The notes under the pieces were generated by a model. The model was not told the DNA's origin. It worked only from the letters and a program-made list of their open reading frames with translations, and made no database searches. From Peromyscus leucopus (Eukaryota > Chordata > Mammalia > Rodentia > Cricetidae): DNA of 64,000 nucleotides. The position numbers and the translations under genes are program-made. Positions 59,225 to 64,000 of the stretch are shown one piece after another (positions within the stretch are counted from its first letter, which is position 1; each line of letters begins with the position of its first letter). The stretch is from assembly GCF_004664715.2 (NCBI RefSeq), contig NC_051063.1, forward strand, positions 139,747,843 through 139,811,842. The letters are read 5' to 3'.

Positions 59225-59700
59225 ATGGCTGATGTCTCGTGCAAAGTGACGAAGGTTTCCAAGGCTGTCACGCGTCAGTCTTGGTGTGTTTGTGTGTTCC
59301 CACCTCACAAGCCATCAAGAAAAAGATTCTTCAACATGCCTACGGATGAGCAAAACTTGTTTGTGTCCATCCTTCAGAAGACAATCATGCGAAGAGGAAT
59401 GTACTGGTCCAGACCCTTGGAGGACTCGGGCAGATGAGCTCTGTGCACACAGATAAGAAGAGCCAAAAGTCCTATCAGGTAACAGGACCAATTGCCGCCA
59501 TCAGGCAGAGCAAGCGCCTGCAAGAACTGGAGATCGGAGCATCCTGGAAGGTGACCAAAGATGGCATCTCTCAAAATGCTCCAACGAAATACAAGGCAAC
59601 ACGTTTGAGAGCATGTCTCTCCACTTTGTGGATCTCTGTTTTGGCCCTCAGAGGACGCCGAAGCTAAAGGAATTGGCCTTGTTTTAGTAAAATCTTTCAT
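59225..59700 (+). other. Unrecognised frame-shifted ORF patch
   Basis: Successive plus-strand open stretches overlap in three frames: 59225-59437 (70 codons), 59434-59667 (77 codons, with KKSQKSYQVTGPIAAIRQ and ELEIGASWKVTKDG), and a third from about 59595 to TAG at 59679-59681 (NTFESMSLHFVDLCFGPQ). The composition looks more protein-like than the surrounding intron, as in a decayed processed pseudogene. I do not recognise a family, there is no clear poly-A tail or target duplication, and it may be chance. Confidence 0.25.
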
Positions 59701-60678
59701 TTTCAGGGATTTTTCTTTTCCCTTCTGTTTTTCACACTCTGGCTAAGTGCAGTATTTTCACTTCTGAAAATCCGACCTCTGGGCAGCAGTACTTTAAATA
59801 GACAATTGAAAAACTCAAAGTAAATCCCACGGGGAGCTCCATCATTAACCCTCTGCGTAAACTGCTTGCTTACACCTTCATTTCTCACGCAGAGGGCGTG
59901 GGGTTGCAGGCTCATCAATTAGCAGCGCCTTTAAAATGTTTTAAATAAAAGACTTCTGCATTTACATAGTCGATTTCTGCCAAGATCCCAAAACTGCTTC
60001 TTCTTGTCCTTAGAATTAGAAAGGTTTATACCTCGCCCGGCTTCCTGCCTCTGACCCTGGATTAAACCGTGTGCAGCATGTTCCACTCAAAGGACACGGA
60101 AGTCTGCCTGATGTTACACGTACGCATGGCAAAGCGGTCCTTCACTTTTTGAGTCATCCCCGTTCATGACTAAGAGAAGGGGGATGTAATCGGGATGTTG
60201 GTTAAAGAGAGAGGAGTCTGTCATTTGGGCTGGAAACCAGACAGATGGGAAAACCAGACTGTCTTCATCAGGTTAACCTCAGTTTAAGGTTGTTGAATGA
60301 CTAAACACTGAATAGGTAGACACACAAAGCCATTCTCCTCAAGGATCCCACAAGAAACAGAAACAGACAAAGGTAATTTGAACAATTACATTTAGAGGGG
60401 TTTCGCCTAATTTACTTAGTAGAATTGGCATATTCCAATTAGTCTGTGAGGCCTTCTGATAATCCTCCTCTGGTTTTGCTGTTTCACATGGGTGTACCCA
60501 TTTCGCCTCCCCCAACTCTGGGTGCCTACCTTTGAAGGTTTCAGGGGGCATACCTGCTCCTTTGTCTCCCCTGCATACTTTAAGGCATGACCGAATTTTG
60601 CAGCCATATATGGTTTTTAAAATGGGCTTGAACCTAATTCATCTAGCAAGGTTGTAGCAGAAAAGAGCATGTTAAAGC

Positions 60679-60895
60679 CATGGTTCTCAACCTTCCTAAT
60701 GCTGTGACCCTTTAAGACAGGTCCTCATGTTGCGGTGACCCCCGACCATAAAATTCGGTTGCTATTTCATAACTGTAATTTTGCTACTGTTATGAATTGT
60801 AGAATATAGATATCCAATATGCAGGTATCTGATATGTGACCCCCATGAAAGGGCTGTTGGACCCAGGGTGGCGACCCACAGGTTGAGAACCACTG
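60679..60895 (-). mobile_element. URR1-type hAT element
   Basis: Reverse orientation: 'tggttctcaaccttcctaat', 'gtgacccccgaccataaaat' and 'gacccacaggttgagaacca'. Confidence 0.85.
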
Positions 60896-61416
60896 ATCTA
60901 GACTCAGAACTATGGCCATTCCCCTTGACCTCTTTGGAATCCTTTTCCAGGAAATGAAAATGCCAGCAACCGTACAAATGCCGGCCTGCTTCCTGGGAGC
61001 AGTGAGCATCCTGGTAAAGGGGGCTGGGTCCCTCTGTCCTGGTTTCAGGGGTGTGTAGTATCTATGCCTTTAATTCTGAACTTGGACTACAGAAGGCTGC
61101 TGAGGAGCAGACTCAAGGGCCTGTATTAAACAGGAGCTTCCAAGGCTGCCTTCGACATCAGCCCACATACTGGGCAGGCAGCAGTGAAAGTCAGATATGC
61201 TCTCCTCTAATAAGATGACAAGCTAGTCAAACGTCCCTTTTGTCATGGTTATTAAGCAAGTACGTGCCAGTGGGGAGACAGAACCAAGACAGAATGGTGG
61301 GGGTATGATGGGCAGACCAGCCACGCATCCTGTGTATTAGGAGTGAAAGCACCAGTCTTCATCAGGGAAGGAAATGAGGAGCAGGGTTTTTTGGGGGGTG
61401 TGGGAGGGAAGGAGGT

Positions 61417-61605
61417 TGGAGCTAGGAATGTGACTCGGCTGGTAGAGTGCTTTGCCTGGCATGCACAAAGCCTTGGGTTCGATTCCCAACGGTGCACATA
61501 TCAGGTGACAGCGTTCAGATGGGAAAGGTAGGAGAATCAGAAGTTCAAGGTCATTTCTGGCTAGGTAGAGAAGTCAAGAGCAGTTGGGGGATACATAAGA
61601 CTTAC
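61417..61605 (+). repeat. B4/RSINE-type SINE
   Basis: ID-like head 'gctaggaatgtgactcggct', B box 'gggttcgattcccaac', then a B1-like tail 'agaagttcaaggtcatttct'. Confidence 0.75.
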
Positions 61606-62472
61606 CAGGAAAGAAGAAAGAAAAAGGAGGTTGGGTCCCCCCTTACTACCACGGCAACCCAGAGGAGTCCGGGGGTGGGGAGAGAGTGGAGGACACACTT
61701 GATCACAGGCAGGAAGCCACAAGGCTCTCCAAGGAGCAGAGTGCCCTTCCCACAGAGAACTCATTCCCTGCTAGTATCAGCTGGCCTGGAAGGTGGCAGC
61801 ACAAACCAGCCATAAAGAACGCACAGCCTGCCTGGATGTGTGGGTGCCCCACCCAGAGCCTTTGTCCATCTGCATGGCATCCTGCAGTCAGTCATTTCAG
61901 CGAAGCAGGCTTGCTTGTCATGATGCTTTGGTAGGTGAAGAGCAGAAATTCTTGCCCTCGTGTGTAGAGAAAAAGAGACCATTTGGGGGCTACACTCTTC
62001 CCTTTCAGTGCAGATGACATGACACTTGCCCAGTTCTTCAGTTATCCCTAAGAGCACACTTAAACATCTAATCTCTTTTCTAAGGGTCATGGCTTAACAT
62101 TAATTTCACAAATCACCTATATAGATATAGATACACTGGAGAGCAGTAAGGTGACCGCACAGGCTCTCCAGATCCCGGGGCGAGAAAGGCACCAGGTGAC
62201 TGTTTACCTTGTTTTTTTGCTGGAAGATCCTAAAACTACACAAAGGGAGTGGAAGTCCTTGAGGTGATATTCTAATACACTAATACAATTCGCCATTCGG
62301 TCCCTGGAGCTAAGCTCCAGGCATCAGGGCGTTCCAGCTCCGCAGGAAGGCAGGGACACTTGCGAACTAGTCTTTCTGGGCATGTCTAGTCCCCATCTCT
62401 CCACCTCGCACAGGCGTCTATTTTGAGGACGCCCAACTTTGTGGCTTGAGAGGAAGGTACAGCTCCCCATTT

Positions 62473-62487
62473 CCGCTAGATGGCGAT
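62473..62487 (+). promoter_or_regulatory. Candidate CTCF site near RGMA promoter
   Basis: CCGCTAGATGGCGAT matches the consensus at 13 of 15 positions, with core TAGATGGCG intact. It lies 0.9 kb downstream of exon 1 in unique sequence. Confidence 0.45.
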
Positions 62488-63039
62488 ATTTTCCCTAATC
62501 CATCAGCCTCAAGACACCCAATTTATAAAATAAATACAATCCAACGCCTTCCGAAACCACACCACATAATAACAGCGCAAGACTCCCATTAAAATCCCAG
62601 TCTGGGGAAATTGACTCTCCCTCCGAGCAAATCTAATGCAATTACTTTACTAAGATGCAATCTAGAGTTGCATCCGAGCGTCTTTCACATTTGCACCGGT
62701 CCCCCAATACACCTGCCCCTCTTCCCTAGTTCAGACCCGGGAATGAGAAAAAGGCGCAAGTCAGGCGCTGAGTGTCTTGCCTTCCTCTCCACTTAGGAAC
62801 GAACGTCCAGCCTTTCCGGATTCTCTCCCCTTAGCACCCACCCCAAGCCTTGCACCTTCCTGCACACCGGACAATCCCAAGCAAGGCGTCACTCACACTT
62901 GAGCCTGGAAGGTGTACAACGCCAACGTCCCCCACCCCCCTCACCCGGGCAGGCGCGCTGGTTTTCAGCCTCTGCACCCCCAGCCTAGGTGAAGGGAGCC
63001 AATGGGGCTTCACAGTCGGTCGGCAGGGTGGCTAGGACC

Positions 63040-63920
63040 TGTCCAGAGCTCTGAGGGTCAGGAGGGGCTCTTGCCTCAGGAAGAGGTGGCCGCGCAGGAG
63101 AGAGGGAGCTCCAGGCCGGTTCACAGTGGGTGGGACGTGCGCCGGGTCTACCCAGCCACGCGCAGCGCCTGCCGCCCGCAGGACAGCATTTTAGAGGGGA
63201 AAAAAAAGAACAAACACCAAACCACAAAACTTTCCGGCTGCCAAGAGCGAAGGCGATTCATCCCAGGCAAAGCCCCAAATGTGTGAGATGAGACACCGGG
63301 TTGGGGGAGCCGCAGATCAGTGCGGTGGCAGCCGCAAGTGCCGGCGGCGCCTGAGGGACGTCAGGACCCCTTGCCCCGCTGTCTGCACTTACCTTGGCGG
63401 CTGCATGAGCCCCTCCAACCCGCGGCGGGGTGGCGCTGGCGGGGCTGAGCGCGAAGACTAGGTGTGGGGCGGTCGCTCGTGGGCCCCTGGGCGAGGTGGG
63501 AGGGGCCCGGCTGGAGATGGTCCCCGCAGCTCCGCGGACTCAGTAGCGGCCCGGGGCGCGCCGCCTGCTCCCGGGCTGCATGCCTGCGAGCGCCTGGAGG
63601 AGCCGGCCCCGGGAGCGGTTGGCCGGCCAGTGCTTCCCGGGAGCAGGGCTCGGGCGGCGCAGCCTGCGCTTCCGAGACAACTGCAGAGTAGGGCGAGTCG
63701 GGCTGACCTGCTCCCTCGCCCGGCCCGTCGCCGCCACCGCGGAGCGCGGTGTCGCGAGGTTCGTTTGCGCGCGGCGGGGAGGGGGCGGGCCGGGCGCCCC
63801 GGGAGCGGGCGGGGGCGAGCGCGGGCGGGGCGGAGGGAGGGGCGGGAGAGGTGGGGTCCGGGCTCCGAAGGCTCCGCCCCTCCGCGGTCCCACCCTTGCC
63901 GATCCGCGTTAGTGGGGTGT
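63040..63920 (-). promoter_or_regulatory. RGMA: RGMA CpG-island promoter
   Basis: Very CpG-dense sequence with many GGGCGG/CCGCCC boxes (for example 63780-63845) covers exon 1 and its upstream flank. I see no TATA box in a convincing position, which fits a dispersed CpG-island promoter. The exact start site cannot be set from sequence. An open frame of 179 codons on the minus strand (63458-63997) is a GC-rich artefact. Confidence 0.75.
63393..63406 (-). CDS. RGMA: RGMA coding exon 1 (start codon)
   Basis: The complement reads ATGCAGCCGCCAAG followed by GTAAGTG, a consensus donor. It encodes MQPP and two bases of Arg5; joining to exon 2 at 47264 gives [12 protein letters not shown], the start I recognise from mammalian RGMA. 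It is too short to be found as an open frame and was located from the expected peptide and splice phase. The 5'UTR extends upstream into the CpG island (higher coordinates). Its transcription start is not visible. Confidence 0.93.
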
Positions 63921-64000
63921 GTGAGGACTTGGGGGCGCGCCTGCCAGAAAGCGCACACTTTCCCTGCGGGCTCGCGATCCCGGGGTGCGAGCAGCAAGTG

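Larger units (their letters stand above)
47265..63392 (-). other. RGMA: RGMA intron 1
   Basis: This first intron of about 16.1 kb has its donor AAG|GTAAGTG at exon 1. Its contents are B1, B2/B3, B4 SINEs, two MIR remnants, a URR1-type element, (CA)n and (TG)n tracts, an unrecognised ORF patch (59.2-59.7 kb) and AT-rich single-copy blocks (58.58-58.8, 62.1-62.7 kb). The stretches 47.7-49.4, 53.45-55.95, 58.0-59.2, 59.7-60.65 and 61.6-63.0 kb show no gene or recognised repeat. Confidence 0.8.

Noticed and set aside
63458..63997. 179-codon minus-strand frame in the CpG island
   Set aside because: It is an Arg/Pro/Ala-rich artefact of GC content, upstream of the RGMA start.
63407..64000. Alternative RGMA first coding exon of the longer human isoform
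   Set aside because: I looked for a peptide like MGGLGPRRAG ahead of a donor and did not find it; it may lie outside the window.

Overview
The window is nuclear DNA from a muroid rodent, most likely a cricetid (hamster, vole or deer-mouse group). Evidence seen directly: many B1, B2/B3, B4 and ID-type SINEs, LINE-1 3' ends, long (CA)n/(TG)n tracts, older MIR and MLT1 copies, GT-AG introns and CpG islands. The cricetid call is an inference from one B1 feature (a 'ggaaaggcgcaaagct' segment in place of the house-mouse sequence) remembered from hamster and Peromyscus repeats. Only about 2.5% of the bases are protein coding.

Two genes are present, arranged tail to tail as CHD2 and RGMA are on human 15q26. 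(1) 1-7.2 kb, plus strand: the last intron, terminal coding exon (3947-4280) and 3'UTR of CHD2, a chromatin remodeller. (2) 18.55-64 kb, minus strand: RGMA, repulsive guidance molecule A, with its whole open reading frame in four coding exons: 63393-63406 (MQPP plus part of an Arg codon), 47149-47264 (signal peptide), 29293-29807 (N-terminal RGM domain, RGD, GDPH autocleavage site) and 20414-21115 (C-terminal RGM domain and GPI signal). The exons join in frame to 448 residues. The promoter CpG island lies at about 63.0-63.9 kb, and a second CpG-rich block surrounds exon 2.

The 11.3 kb between the two polyadenylation sites holds no recognisable gene. It has repeats, a 78-bp local duplication and one unique block that reads like conserved non-coding DNA. 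The RGMA introns (about 8.2, 17.3 and 16.1 kb) hold SINEs, four-copy URR1-type hAT elements (one in the intergenic/CHD2 side), MaLR LTRs, L1 3' ends, two minisatellites window-wide, and candidate regulatory sites: a 15/15 CTCF consensus at 38809-38823 and a SOX-POU composite motif at 38154-38167.

I found no novel protein system, no CRISPR array and no structured RNA gene. Most open frames in the window are chance or come from tandem repeats. The observations most worth checking are the CTCF site, the SOX-POU site, the 78-bp duplication, the 22-bp minisatellite that stays open in several frames, and an unrecognised frame-shifted ORF patch at 59.2-59.7 kb.
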